The notes beneath the pieces are model-generated. The model did no database searches and was not told where the DNA came from. It saw nothing but the letters and a program-made list of their open reading frames with translations. 64,000 nt of DNA from Marivita sp. S6314 (GTDB lineage: Bacteria > Pseudomonadota > Alphaproteobacteria > Rhodobacterales > Rhodobacteraceae), in assembly GCF_023015985.1 (NCBI RefSeq), contig NZ_JALKAO010000004.1, forward strand, positions 186,001-250,000, written 5' to 3'. The position numbers and the translations under genes were made by a program. Of the stretch, positions 51,947 to 59,626 are shown one piece after another; within the stretch, counting starts at the first letter, position 1; every line of letters starts with the position of its first letter.

Positions 51947-53422
51947 ATGGCGGATCTTCGCGCACTGACCTTTGCACCGGTCGATCTTGATGCATTGCCC
52001 ACAACCCAGGGGCGGATCGCGGTCTGCGTGACACCTGACCTCAAACTGAGCGCCGGGGCACGCCGGTTGAACCGCCTGACCAAAGGCGCGCTGGCGCGGG
52101 CCACGGCATCCGAAGGTTGGGACAAGCTGTCCGAAGGCAAGGTCATGTCGGTTGCTTGGCCTGCCGGGCTTGAAGTCGAGGCGGTTGATATCCTGAAACT
52201 GCCGCGCCGTCCGGCCCCCGATCTGGCGCGCAAGGCGGGGGCTGCGCTGGCGGTCGCCGCAGGTGCGGCGCAGATGACGGTTCTGGTGGAAGGCACGACG
52301 CGGGCCGAGGAACTGGCGCTGGGGCTTGTCCTGCGCGGCTACGGGTTTGACGATCACAAGACCAAGAAAGCCGACGCCCTTGGCGCAGCGGTTCTGATGT
52401 GTGCCAAGCCGGACGAGGTTGAAGCCGCCGCGCTCCCACGACTGGCCGTCGCCGAAGGCGTACATTTCACCCGCGATCTGGTGAATGAGCCTGCCAACGT
52501 GTTGACCACCACGGAATTCGCCGCGCGTCTGGAAGGTCTGCGCGATCTGGGGGTCGAGGTCGAAATCCTGGAAGAAGACGCGCTTGAAAAGCTGGGCATG
52601 CGGGCCTTGCTGTGCGTCGGGCAGGGGTCTGACAGCCCGTCCAAAGTCGCGATCATGCGCTGGAAGGGCGGCGCAAAAGACGCAGCCCCACTGGCATTGA
52701 TCGGCAAAGGGGTGGTGTTTGACACCGGGGGGATATCCCTCAAACCCGCTGCTGGCATGGAAGACATGACCATGGATATGGGCGGCGCCGGGGTTGTGGC
52801 GGGTGTGATGCATGCCGTGGCGAAGCGCAAGGCGCAGGCCAATATCGTCGGCATGGTGGGTCTTGTGGAAAACATGCCATCGGGCAGCGCCGTGCGCCCG
52901 GGCGACGTGGTGGCATCCATGAAAGGCGACACGATCGAGGTGGTGAACACCGATGCCGAAGGCCGCTTGGTGCTGTGTGATATCATGTGGCACGCGCAGG
53001 AAACGGAAAAACCGGCCGCGATGATTGATCTGGCAACCTTGACCGGGGCCTGCATTATCGCTTTGGGGCACGAAAACGCGGCGGTCTATGCCAATGACGA
53101 ACCGTTGGCGCGCGCGTTTCTGAAGGCGGCAGAGACGGAACAGGAAGGTGCTTGGCGGATGCCATTGGGGCAGGCCTATGATGATTTGCTGAAATCCCCG
53201 GTTGCGGACATGAAGAATATCGGCGGTCGGGCGGCAGGATCGGTTACGGCAGCGCAGTTCTTGAAGCGTTTCGTCAAAGACGATTTGCCGTGGATTCACT
53301 TGGACATCGCGGGCGTCGCTCATGTGGCACGTGATCTGGATCTGTCACCCAAGGGGGCGACGGGCTGGGGCGTGCGCGCACTGGATCGGCTGATCTCGGA
53401 CATGTTCGAAACCAAGGCGTGA
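51947..53422 (+). CDS. pepA: Leucyl aminopeptidase, M17 family
   Basis: PepA removes N-terminal residues from peptides with a two-metal site. The 491-aa protein has an N-terminal macro-like domain and a C-terminal catalytic domain beginning near residue 170 (FTRDLVNEPANVLTTTEFA). Metal and catalytic motifs are IGKGVVFDTGGISLKPAAGMEDM, MDMGGAG and the family signature NTDAEGRLVLCD. It is divergent from lptF across about 130 nt and followed 4 nt later by holC, a common pairing. Confidence 0.96.
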   Translation: MADLRALTFAPVDLDALPTTQGRIAVCVTPDLKLSAGARRLNRLTKGALARATASEGWDKLSEGKVMSVAWPAGLEVEAVDILKLPRRPAPDLARKAGAALAVAAGAAQMTVLVEGTTRAEELALGLVLRGYGFDDHKTKKADALGAAVLMCAKPDEVEAAALPRLAVAEGVHFTRDLVNEPANVLTTTEFAARLEGLRDLGVEVEILEEDALEKLGMRALLCVGQGSDSPSKVAIMRWKGGAKDAAPLALIGKGVVFDTGGISLKPAAGMEDMTMDMGGAGVVAGVMHAVAKRKAQANIVGMVGLVENMPSGSAVRPGDVVASMKGDTIEVVNTDAEGRLVLCDIMWHAQETEKPAAMIDLATLTGACIIALGHENAAVYANDEPLARAFLKAAETEQEGAWRMPLGQAYDDLLKSPVADMKNIGGRAAGSVTAAQFLKRFVKDDLPWIHLDIAGVAHVARDLDLSPKGATGWGVRALDRLISDMFETKA

Positions 53423-53426
53423 TCCG

Positions 53427-53885
53427 GTGGGGGCCGCCTATTTCTACCATCTGACGATGAAACCGCTGGAGGCGACCTTGCCCATGCTGCTGGGCAAAGC
53501 GCGCGACGCCGGGTGGCGTGTGGCGGTGCGCGGGACGGAAGCCGACCGGATGGCATGGCTGGATCAGAAGCTCTGGCTGGGCCCGGAAGAGGGGTTCCTG
53601 CCACACGGGCTTGCCGGCGGGCCACATGATGCCGCGCAGCCGATCCTCTTGACCACGGACCGGCAGGCCGCGAACACGCCACAGTGCCTGATGGCGATTG
53701 ACGGGGCCGAGGTTGATCCCGATGAAGTCACGGCACTGGAACGGGTCTGTGTGCTGTTTGATGGCAACGACCCTTCGGCGGTTGAACGCGCGCGGGACCA
53801 GTGGCGGACCATCACCCATGCGGGTTGTGCGGCGCAATACTGGTCCGAAGCGTCAGGGCGGTGGGAGAAAAAGGCCGAGGCCTGA
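53427..53885 (+). CDS. holC: DNA polymerase III chi subunit
   Basis: Chi links the polymerase III clamp loader to SSB. The 152-aa protein starts at GTG (MGAAYFYHLTMKPLEATLPM), with the conserved core LLGKARDAGWRVAVRGTE, LDQKLWLGPEEGFLPHG and VCVLFDGNDPSAVERARDQW. It follows pepA by 4 nt and is presumably cotranscribed with it. Confidence 0.92.
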   Translation: MGAAYFYHLTMKPLEATLPMLLGKARDAGWRVAVRGTEADRMAWLDQKLWLGPEEGFLPHGLAGGPHDAAQPILLTTDRQAANTPQCLMAIDGAEVDPDEVTALERVCVLFDGNDPSAVERARDQWRTITHAGCAAQYWSEASGRWEKKAEA

Positions 53886-53925
53886 TTTGTATTCCTTACC
53901 AGATGGTTAAAGGGTCACGGTGCCT

Positions 53926-53957
53926 GACCCATTGTTTCGCGTGCGAAACATTGGGTC
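53926..53957. repeat. Inverted repeat with TTTCGC-GCGAAA core between holC and lpdA
   Basis: Fifteen-base arms GACCCATTGTTTCGC and GCGAAACATTGGGTC flank a 2-nt centre with one mismatched pair. The layout (short AT-containing arms around a TTTCG...CGAAA core) recalls the TTCGTACGAA palindromes elsewhere in the window. It may terminate pepA-holC. Confidence 0.6.
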
Positions 53958-54051
53958 CGATCTGGACCTATCCTGTCGCTCCCCATTGTCGGCCCTTGGG
54001 CTTTCGCCTACGCTTTGCAGAACCATACGCTTTTTGGGAGGAGAGCAGGCC

Positions 54052-55443
54052 ATGAGCGAACGCTTTGACATGATTGTCATCGGGGCGGGCCCCGGTGGAT
54101 ACGTGGCCGCCATTCGCGGCGCGCAGCTTGGTCTGAAAGTCGCGGTTATCGAGCGCGAACATCTGGGCGGTATCTGCCTCAACTGGGGGTGCATCCCGAC
54201 CAAGGCGATGTTGCGGACATCCGAGGTGTTTCACCTGATGCACCGTGCCAAGGAGTTCGGTCTGAAAGCCGAGGGCATCGGTTATGATCTTGACGCGGTG
54301 GTCAAACGCTCCCGAGGGATCGCAAAGCAACTGGCGTCGGGTGTTGGGCATCTTCTCAAGAAAAACAAGGTGACGGTGATAATGGGCGAGGCCTCGGTCC
54401 CCGCCAAGGGGCGGGTGTCCGTCACATCCGACGGCAAAACGCAAGAGTTGCAGGCCGCCAATATCGTCTTGGCCACAGGGGCCCGCGCACGTGAATTGCC
54501 GGGGTTGGAGGCGGATGGCGAGCTGGTCTGGACCTACAAACACGCGCTGGTGCCGAAGCGCATGCCGGAAAAGCTTCTGGTGATCGGCTCCGGGGCCATC
54601 GGAATTGAATTCGCCAGTTTTTACAACGCTCTGGGCGCGGACACGACGGTGGTAGAGGTGATGGACCGGATCCTTCCGGTCGAGGATGCCGAGATCAGCG
54701 CGTTCGCAAAGAAACAGTTCGAAAAGCAGGGCATGACGATCCGCGAAAAGGCGATGGTCAAACAGTTGGACCGTGGCAAGGGTACGGTGACGGCGCATAT
54801 CGAGCAGGACGGGTCCGTGACCAAGGAACAGTTCGATACAGTGATTTCGGCTGTCGGGATTGTCGGGAATGTCGAAGGGCTGGGGCTGGAGGCGTTGGGC
54901 GTCAAGGTGGATCGCAGCCATGTGGTGACGGACACGCACTGCCGCACCGGAGTTGAGGGGCTGTACGCCATCGGTGACATCGCCGGTGCACCATGGCTGG
55001 CGCATAAGGCAAGCCATGAAGGCGTGATGGTCGCGGAACTGATCGCGGGTGGCCATCCACATGCTGTTTCGCCGGACAGCATTGCGGGCTGCACCTATTG
55101 TCAGCCACAGGTTGCCAGCGTCGGCCTGACAGAGGCGCAGGCGAAAGAGCAGGGATTTGACATCAAGGTCGGGCGGTTCCCGTTTATCGGTAACGGCAAG
55201 GCCATTGCGCTTGGTGAACCCGAAGGCCTTATCAAAACCGTGTTCGATGCAAAAACCGGTGCGCTCTTGGGCGCGCATATGGTGGGTGCGGAAGTGACGG
55301 AATTGATCCAAGGGTACGTGGTCGGGCGGCAGCTGGAAACGACCGAAGAAGATCTGATGCAGACCGTGTTCCCGCATCCGACGCTGTCAGAGATGATGCA
55401 TGAAAGCGTTTTGGATGCCTGGGGGCGGGCGATTCATTTCTGA
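54052..55443 (+). CDS. lpdA: Dihydrolipoamide dehydrogenase
   Basis: The flavoenzyme reoxidises lipoamide in pyruvate, 2-oxoglutarate, branched-chain or glycine cleavage complexes. The 463-aa protein starts behind GGGAGGAGAG. Motifs are the FAD-binding VIGAGPGGYVAAIRGAQLG, the redox disulfide GGICLNWGCIPTKAM, the NAD-binding VIGSGAIGIEFASFYNALG and the C-terminal His-Glu pair in FPHPTLSEMMHES. No E1 or E2 gene is adjacent, so the complex it serves cannot be read from context. Confidence 0.96.
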   Translation: MSERFDMIVIGAGPGGYVAAIRGAQLGLKVAVIEREHLGGICLNWGCIPTKAMLRTSEVFHLMHRAKEFGLKAEGIGYDLDAVVKRSRGIAKQLASGVGHLLKKNKVTVIMGEASVPAKGRVSVTSDGKTQELQAANIVLATGARARELPGLEADGELVWTYKHALVPKRMPEKLLVIGSGAIGIEFASFYNALGADTTVVEVMDRILPVEDAEISAFAKKQFEKQGMTIREKAMVKQLDRGKGTVTAHIEQDGSVTKEQFDTVISAVGIVGNVEGLGLEALGVKVDRSHVVTDTHCRTGVEGLYAIGDIAGAPWLAHKASHEGVMVAELIAGGHPHAVSPDSIAGCTYCQPQVASVGLTEAQAKEQGFDIKVGRFPFIGNGKAIALGEPEGLIKTVFDAKTGALLGAHMVGAEVTELIQGYVVGRQLETTEEDLMQTVFPHPTLSEMMHESVLDAWGRAIHF

Positions 55444-55469
55444 CGTGAGGTTCCGAAAGCGGACGTTTA

Positions 55470-55516
55470 CCCAGAATTTACTGGGCGCGTTGCAGAATCT
55501 TCGTACGAAGATTCTG
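55470..55516 (+). repeat. Dispersed palindromic repeat, copy A
   Basis: CCCAGAATTTACTG (14 nt, identical to copy B at 21537-21580) lies within the small dyad CCCAG-N6-CTGGG. After 9 nt comes a perfect 24-bp palindrome centred on TTCGTACGAA (55493-55516). It lies between converging lpdA and the SDR gene. Confidence 0.72.
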
Positions 55517-55544
55517 GGGCCGCTCCACTATTTTCTGGTGCGTG

Positions 55545-56288
55545 TCAGACGTGTTGTCCGCCATTCACCTCAATTTCGGTTCCAGTGACATAACCGCTTT
55601 GACCAGAACACAGAAAGAAGATCACGTCGGCCACTTCCGCCGGTTGACCCAACCGGCGGAGCGGCAGCTTTTCGACGATTTTGTCGGTGCCTTCGCTGAG
55701 AATGCTGGTGTCCACCTCACCCGGCGCGATCGCATTCACCCGCACGCCCAGTGGGCCAAAGTCATGGGCCATTTCCCGGGTCAGCGCCGCGAGCGCTGCC
55801 TTGGATGTTGCATAAGCGGCACCTGCAAAGGGATGCACGCGCGACCCGGCAATCGAGGTGACATTTACAATCGCACCCTGCGCCTTGGCCAATTCTTCTT
55901 TTAGCCCGCGTCCCAGAACGACTGATGCGAAAAAATTGACGTGGAACACCTTGCCCCAGTCACGCAGATCGGTGTCCAGCGTGCAGAGCCGTTCGCCGTC
56001 GGGCCCTTTCGGCGAGACGCCCGCATTGTTGACCAATGCATCCAGTCGGCCGCCGTCGAGCCGTTCTTTCACCACGCGGACCGCATCCATCGTTTGTTGC
56101 GGATCGCTGAGATCGACCTGAATGTGATTGCGCTCGCCTCCGGGCCAGGGGCAATTGGGCGAAAAGGCCTGCCGCGAGCAACTGATCACGCGCCAGCCTT
56201 CTGCGGCAAATTTTTTGACGGTGGCATGGCCGATGCCCCGGCTGGCGCCGGTCAACAGGAGTGTGCGGGGAAGGTCGGTGTCTGTCAT
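55545..56288 (-). CDS. Short-chain dehydrogenase/reductase (SDR)
   Basis: The 247-aa protein is a classical SDR: LLTGASRGIGHATVKKFAAEG (cofactor), ALVNNAGVSPKGPDG, catalytic Ser in IVNVTSIAGSRVHP and YxxxK in AAYATSKAALAALTREMA, ending SGYVTGTEIEVNGGQHV. The substrate is unknown. The Arg after the glycine motif suggests NADP preference. It converges on lpdA across the palindromic repeat. Confidence 0.9.
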   Translation of the reverse strand: MTDTDLPRTLLLTGASRGIGHATVKKFAAEGWRVISCSRQAFSPNCPWPGGERNHIQVDLSDPQQTMDAVRVVKERLDGGRLDALVNNAGVSPKGPDGERLCTLDTDLRDWGKVFHVNFFASVVLGRGLKEELAKAQGAIVNVTSIAGSRVHPFAGAAYATSKAALAALTREMAHDFGPLGVRVNAIAPGEVDTSILSEGTDKIVEKLPLRRLGQPAEVADVIFFLCSGQSGYVTGTEIEVNGGQHV

Positions 56289-56442
56289 GGCGCTACCCTA
56301 GGTGAAGCGCCCGTCATGTGCGAGTTTGAAATGTTTGCCAAGAGACGCCGCGCCCCTTGGGGTGGAGGCGTTCCAAAATTCTCAGGTCTCCGGGCCTGTT
56401 ATGCGGTATGCTGATCTTGCGGGCAGTTGCGGGAGGGGTGCC

Positions 56443-56871
56443 ATGTCGTCGAATGTCATGGTGATGACCGATGCGTCGGTTGACGCGTTCGTTGACAGCG
56501 TCGCGCATCCCGGGCGCCGGGAGGATGCCCGCGTCCTGTTGGAGCTGTTTCGCGACGAGACAGGGTTTGCACCCAGGATGTGGGGGCCGTCGATCATCGG
56601 GTTCGGGTGGTATCACTACACCTATGCCAGCGGGCGGGAAGGCGATTTTCTGGCCACCGGGTTTTCGCCACGCAAGGCCAATATGTCGGTCTACATTCTG
56701 CCCGGGTATACGGATTATTCGGAAATTCTGGCCGCACTGGGGCCGCACAAACTGGGAAAATCCTGTTTGTATCTTGGGCGGTTGTCGAAAATTGATCTGA
56801 CAGTCTTGCGGCGTTTGATCCGCGCGGGGCTGGATGATCTGGGCAAAACCTGGCGCGTTCATCCCACCTGA
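56443..56871 (+). CDS. DUF1801 domain protein
   Basis: The 142-aa protein starts MSSNVMVMTDASVDAFVDSV behind GGGAGG. The DUF1801 pattern is FVDSVAHPGRREDARVLLELFRDETGF, MWGPSIIGFGWYHYTYASGREGDFLATGFSPRKANMSVYI and LGKSCLYLGRLSKIDLTVLRRLI. The family has a fold related to frataxin-like or YdhG proteins; its biological role is unknown. It converges on the following small gene. Confidence 0.85.
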   Translation: MSSNVMVMTDASVDAFVDSVAHPGRREDARVLLELFRDETGFAPRMWGPSIIGFGWYHYTYASGREGDFLATGFSPRKANMSVYILPGYTDYSEILAALGPHKLGKSCLYLGRLSKIDLTVLRRLIRAGLDDLGKTWRVHPT

Positions 56872-56874
56872 GGG

Positions 56875-57102
56875 TCAGCCCGGAGGCTTGATGGTGCCAT
56901 CGATCCGCCCCTTGATGAAGGCGCGGGCTTTGCGTTCGGCCAAACGGACGCGAATCGCTGTGAGGTAGGCCTCTTCCAGCGTGGTTGAGGCGGCGGCCAG
57001 TTCGGACGCCACCTCCATGAAGAAGCGATCATCGTTGAGATGCTTCATGGCTTTGAGCGTGTCATCCGCAAGCTTTTCAGCGAGCTCATCGACCATCGAC
57101 AT
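56875..57102 (-). CDS. Small hypothetical protein, 75 aa
   Basis: The start MSMVDELAEKLADDTLKAMK has AGGAG 9 nt upstream. The protein looks entirely helical and charged (HLNDDRFFMEVASELAAASTTLEEAYLTAIRVRLAERKARAFIKG). I do not recognise the family. It follows the alpha/beta hydrolase gene by 11 nt on the same strand and is probably cotranscribed. Confidence 0.68.
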   Translation of the reverse strand: MSMVDELAEKLADDTLKAMKHLNDDRFFMEVASELAAASTTLEEAYLTAIRVRLAERKARAFIKGRIDGTIKPPG

Positions 57103-57113
57103 TAAAAGGGCTC

Positions 57114-57767
57114 CTAGCGTGTGTTTTCGGTCAGGCGGCGCTTCACATAGGTGGTCACGTTGTCGATCATCGTGTCCATGTGGGGTTCTTTGAAGAAGTG
57201 GTCGGCCCCTTCGATTTCCGTGTGCGTGACCGTGATGCCTTTTTGCTCTGCCAGTTTGCCGACCAGAGACGTGGTATCTGCCGGCGGCGCGACGCGGTCG
57301 CCGGTGCCGTTGATGATCAGGCCGGATGACGGGCAGGGGGCGAGGAAGGAAAAGTCGTACATGTTGGCAGGCGGGCTGACCGAGATGAATCCGGTGATCT
57401 CGGGGCGGCGCATCAGAAGCTGCATGCCGATCCACGCGCCAAAGCTGAACCCGGCAACCCAGCAATGCTTGGAATTGTTGTTCATCGATTGCAGGTAATC
57501 GAGCGCCGAGGCGGCATCGCTGAGTTCACCCACGCCTTGATCATATTCACCCTGGCTGCGGCCGACACCCCGGAAGTTGAAGCGCAACACGGTGAAGCCC
57601 ATGTTGTAAAACGCGTAATGCAGGTTGTAGACCACCTTGTTGTTCATCGTGCCACCGAACTGCGGGTGCGGGTGCAGGATGATGGCGATCGGTGCGTCGC
57701 TTTCTTTTTGCGGATGGTAGCGGCCTTCAAGGCGGCCTTCGGGTCCGGGGAAAATCACCTCTGGCAT
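57114..57767 (-). CDS. Alpha/beta hydrolase, dienelactone hydrolase-like
   Basis: The 217-aa protein starts MPEVIFPGPEGRLEGRYHPQ. Motifs include IAIILHPHPQFGGTMNNKVV (oxyanion), VLRFNFRGVGRSQGEYDQG, the nucleophile elbow WVAGFSFGAWIGMQLL, Asp in IINGTGDRVAPPADT and His in EGADHFFKEPHMD. A catalytic triad is therefore complete. The substrate is unknown. It is divergent from iscR, whose promoter lies just upstream. Confidence 0.88.
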   Translation of the reverse strand: MPEVIFPGPEGRLEGRYHPQKESDAPIAIILHPHPQFGGTMNNKVVYNLHYAFYNMGFTVLRFNFRGVGRSQGEYDQGVGELSDAASALDYLQSMNNNSKHCWVAGFSFGAWIGMQLLMRRPEITGFISVSPPANMYDFSFLAPCPSSGLIINGTGDRVAPPADTTSLVGKLAEQKGITVTHTEIEGADHFFKEPHMDTMIDNVTTYVKRRLTENTR

Positions 57768-57816
57768 AGGCGGTGGTGGCTCCTGACTGGGCAATGGGCG
57801 CAGCGGTCGCAAAATC

Positions 57817-57853
57817 TTGACAGCTTCGCTCAGGCTTCTTAGAACGGTTCTAA
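57817..57853 (+). promoter_or_regulatory. iscR promoter with overlapping palindromic operator
   Basis: -35 TTGACA (57817-57822) and -10 TAGAAC (57840-57845) are 17 bp apart. The perfect palindrome TTAGAAC-G-GTTCTAA (57839-57853) covers the -10 box. This fits the palindromic iron-responsive box described for Rhodobacterales and IscR autorepression. Confidence 0.7.
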
Positions 57854-57943
57854 ATCCGGCTTGGACCGGATCTGGGTTATCCGCACATAGGCAATTGCCC
57901 TTGCAAGGTCAATTGCGTCGCGTGGGTGTTGTGGGAGGCGGCC

Positions 57944-58402
57944 ATGAAGCTTAGCACAAAAGGTCGGTATGCCATGGTTGCGCTGGCCGATATTGCATTG
58001 CAGCCAGAGGGCACATTGGTGACGCTGGGGGATATTGCCCAGCGGCAGGATGTTTCGCTGCCCTATCTGGAACAGCTGTTCGTCAAGCTGCGCCGGGCCG
58101 ACCTGGTGACATCGGTGCGCGGGCCGGGGGGCGGGTACCGTCTGGCTAAGCCTGCGCATGATATCCGCGTGGTGGATGTTTTGTCGGCGGTGGATGAAAC
58201 CGTGGATGCGATGCACAAGGGCGCGGGCGCGTCGGGAGGGTTGTCCGGCAGCCGGGCGCAATCCATGACCAACCGGTTGTGGGAAGGGTTGTCGGCGCAT
58301 GTCTACGTGTTCTTGCATCAGACGCGGTTGTCGGACGTTGTGGGCAATAGCCTTGCGCCGTGTCCGGCTGTGCCGAGCCTGTTTGCCGTGGTGGATGAGT
58401 GA
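57944..58402 (+). CDS. iscR: Rrf2 family regulator IscR, single-cysteine type
   Basis: IscR controls iron-sulfur cluster genes by binding a cluster itself. The 152-aa protein starts MKLSTKGRYAMVALADIAL behind GGGAGG. The winged helix has VSLPYLEQLFVKLRRADLVTSVRGPGGGYRLAK. The usual three-Cys cluster site around residues 92-104 is absent: that region reads KGAGASGGLSGSRAQ, and the only cysteine is Cys140 in SLAPCPAV. This matches the unusual IscR reported for Rhodobacter sphaeroides. It heads the suf gene cluster. Confidence 0.92.
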   Translation: MKLSTKGRYAMVALADIALQPEGTLVTLGDIAQRQDVSLPYLEQLFVKLRRADLVTSVRGPGGGYRLAKPAHDIRVVDVLSAVDETVDAMHKGAGASGGLSGSRAQSMTNRLWEGLSAHVYVFLHQTRLSDVVGNSLAPCPAVPSLFAVVDE

Positions 58403-58439
58403 GATGTCCGTGTCTCGGAGCGCAAAGCGGGACGGCGCG

Positions 58440-58543
58440 AAGATGCGTCGACGCATCTTGGCGTTTCCGGTGACGGAAACGATGGGGGCGCTGCCCCCGT
58501 CGCGCGGGGCGCGACTCCCCCGAGGTATTTTTGAAACAGAGAT
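58440..58543 (+). repeat. Multi-hairpin intergenic element, copy 2 (upstream of the cysteine desulfurase)
   Basis: In order it holds a 20-bp palindrome with core GCGTCGACGC (58440-58459); a hairpin CGTTTCCG-gtga-CGGAAACG (58462-58481); a hairpin GGGGGC-gct-GCCCCC-like (58484-58498); a CGCG/CGCG stem; and CCCCCGAGGTATTTTT followed by GAAACAGAGAT. It ends 18 nt before the desulfurase start codon. The order and orientation to the downstream gene match the element upstream of ung at 3782-3878. Confidence 0.7.
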
Positions 58544-58561
58544 CGATCCGGGACAGCTTCG

Positions 58562-59605
58562 GTGAGCCGGGTGTATCTGGATTATAATGCCACCGCGCCT
58601 TTGCGCCCCGAGGCGCGCGCGGCGATGATCGCGGCCATGGATGTCGTGGGCAATCCGTCTTCGGTGCATGCCGAAGGGCGGGCGGCCAAGGCGCTGGTTG
58701 AGCGGGCGCGGGCGCAGGTGGCGGCGGCGTTCGGTGCGGACGGGGCCGATATCGTGTTTGTGTCGGGGGCCACCGAAGCTGCGGCTTTGGCCTGTGCCGG
58801 ACGCGGATTGCACGGGGCCCCGGTCGAACATGACGCGGTGCGGGCCTGGATTGATCCGGTGCTGCCGGTTGATGCTTTGGGACAGGTTCAGGTGACCGAC
58901 CCGGCGCAGTCGGCGGTGCAGCTGGCCAATTCGGAAACCGGGGTGGTTCAGGACCTGCCGCAGGGGCTGGCGGTGGTGGATGCCACGCAGGCCTTTGGCA
59001 AGCTGCCGGTTGCGTTCAACTGGCTGGGGTGCCAGATGGCGTTGATTTCGGCGCATAAGCTGGGCGGTCCTAAGGGGATCGGAGCGCTTGTGATGACGCG
59101 CGGCACGGATCTGGCGGCGCAGATCCGGGGCGGCGGCCAGGAGATGGGGCGGCGTTCGGGGACGGAGAACATCGTCGGGATCGCCGGATTCGGTGCTGCG
59201 GCCGTTGCGGCACAGCGGGATCTGGAGGCCGGGATCTGGGATCGGGTCGAAAAACTTAGAAACATTCTAGATTCAGCTATTGAGGCTTCTGCAAAAGAGA
59301 CTATTTTTGTCGGGAAAGACGCAAAGCGCTTGCCGAACACCACTTGTCTGGCCACACCCGGCTGGAAAGGGGAAACGCAGGTGATGCAGATGGACCTGGC
59401 AGGATTTGCGATCAGCGCAGGATCGGCCTGTTCCAGCGGAAAGGTAAAGGCCAGCGCGGTACTGACCGCGATGGGGTTTGACGAGGTCACGGCAGGCAGC
59501 GCAATCCGCGTGTCGTTGGGGCCTCAAACGACCGAAGACGACGTACACCGGTTCGCGGAGACGTGGCTGGCCAAATACGACAAACACCGCGCGCGTGCCG
59601 CGTGA
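58562..59605 (+). CDS. Cysteine desulfurase (class V aminotransferase, IscS/NifS type)
   Basis: The enzyme releases sulfur from cysteine for Fe-S cluster assembly. The 347-aa protein starts at GTG (MSRVYLDYNATAPLRPEARA). The PLP Lys is in MALISAHKLGGPKGIGALVM and the persulfide Cys in AISAGSACSSGKVKAS, the longer mobile loop of IscS/NifS-type rather than SufS-type enzymes. Around 59250-59320 the codons turn AT-rich and rare, unlike the rest of the gene. It lies between iscR and sufB. Confidence 0.92.
   Translation: MSRVYLDYNATAPLRPEARAAMIAAMDVVGNPSSVHAEGRAAKALVERARAQVAAAFGADGADIVFVSGATEAAALACAGRGLHGAPVEHDAVRAWIDPVLPVDALGQVQVTDPAQSAVQLANSETGVVQDLPQGLAVVDATQAFGKLPVAFNWLGCQMALISAHKLGGPKGIGALVMTRGTDLAAQIRGGGQEMGRRSGTENIVGIAGFGAAAVAAQRDLEAGIWDRVEKLRNILDSAIEASAKETIFVGKDAKRLPNTTCLATPGWKGETQVMQMDLAGFAISAGSACSSGKVKASAVLTAMGFDEVTAGSAIRVSLGPQTTEDDVHRFAETWLAKYDKHRARAA
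59257..59269. promoter_or_regulatory. Iron-box-like palindrome inside the desulfurase gene
   Basis: TAGAA-ACA-TTCTA is a perfect dyad resembling TTAGAACGGTTCTAA at the iscR promoter. It lies in a locally AT-rich, rare-codon patch 358 nt upstream of the sufB start. It could mark an internal promoter or operator for sufB. The support is sequence resemblance only. Confidence 0.35.
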
Positions 59606-59626
59606 AAACATCGGAGAGGTGCTGAC

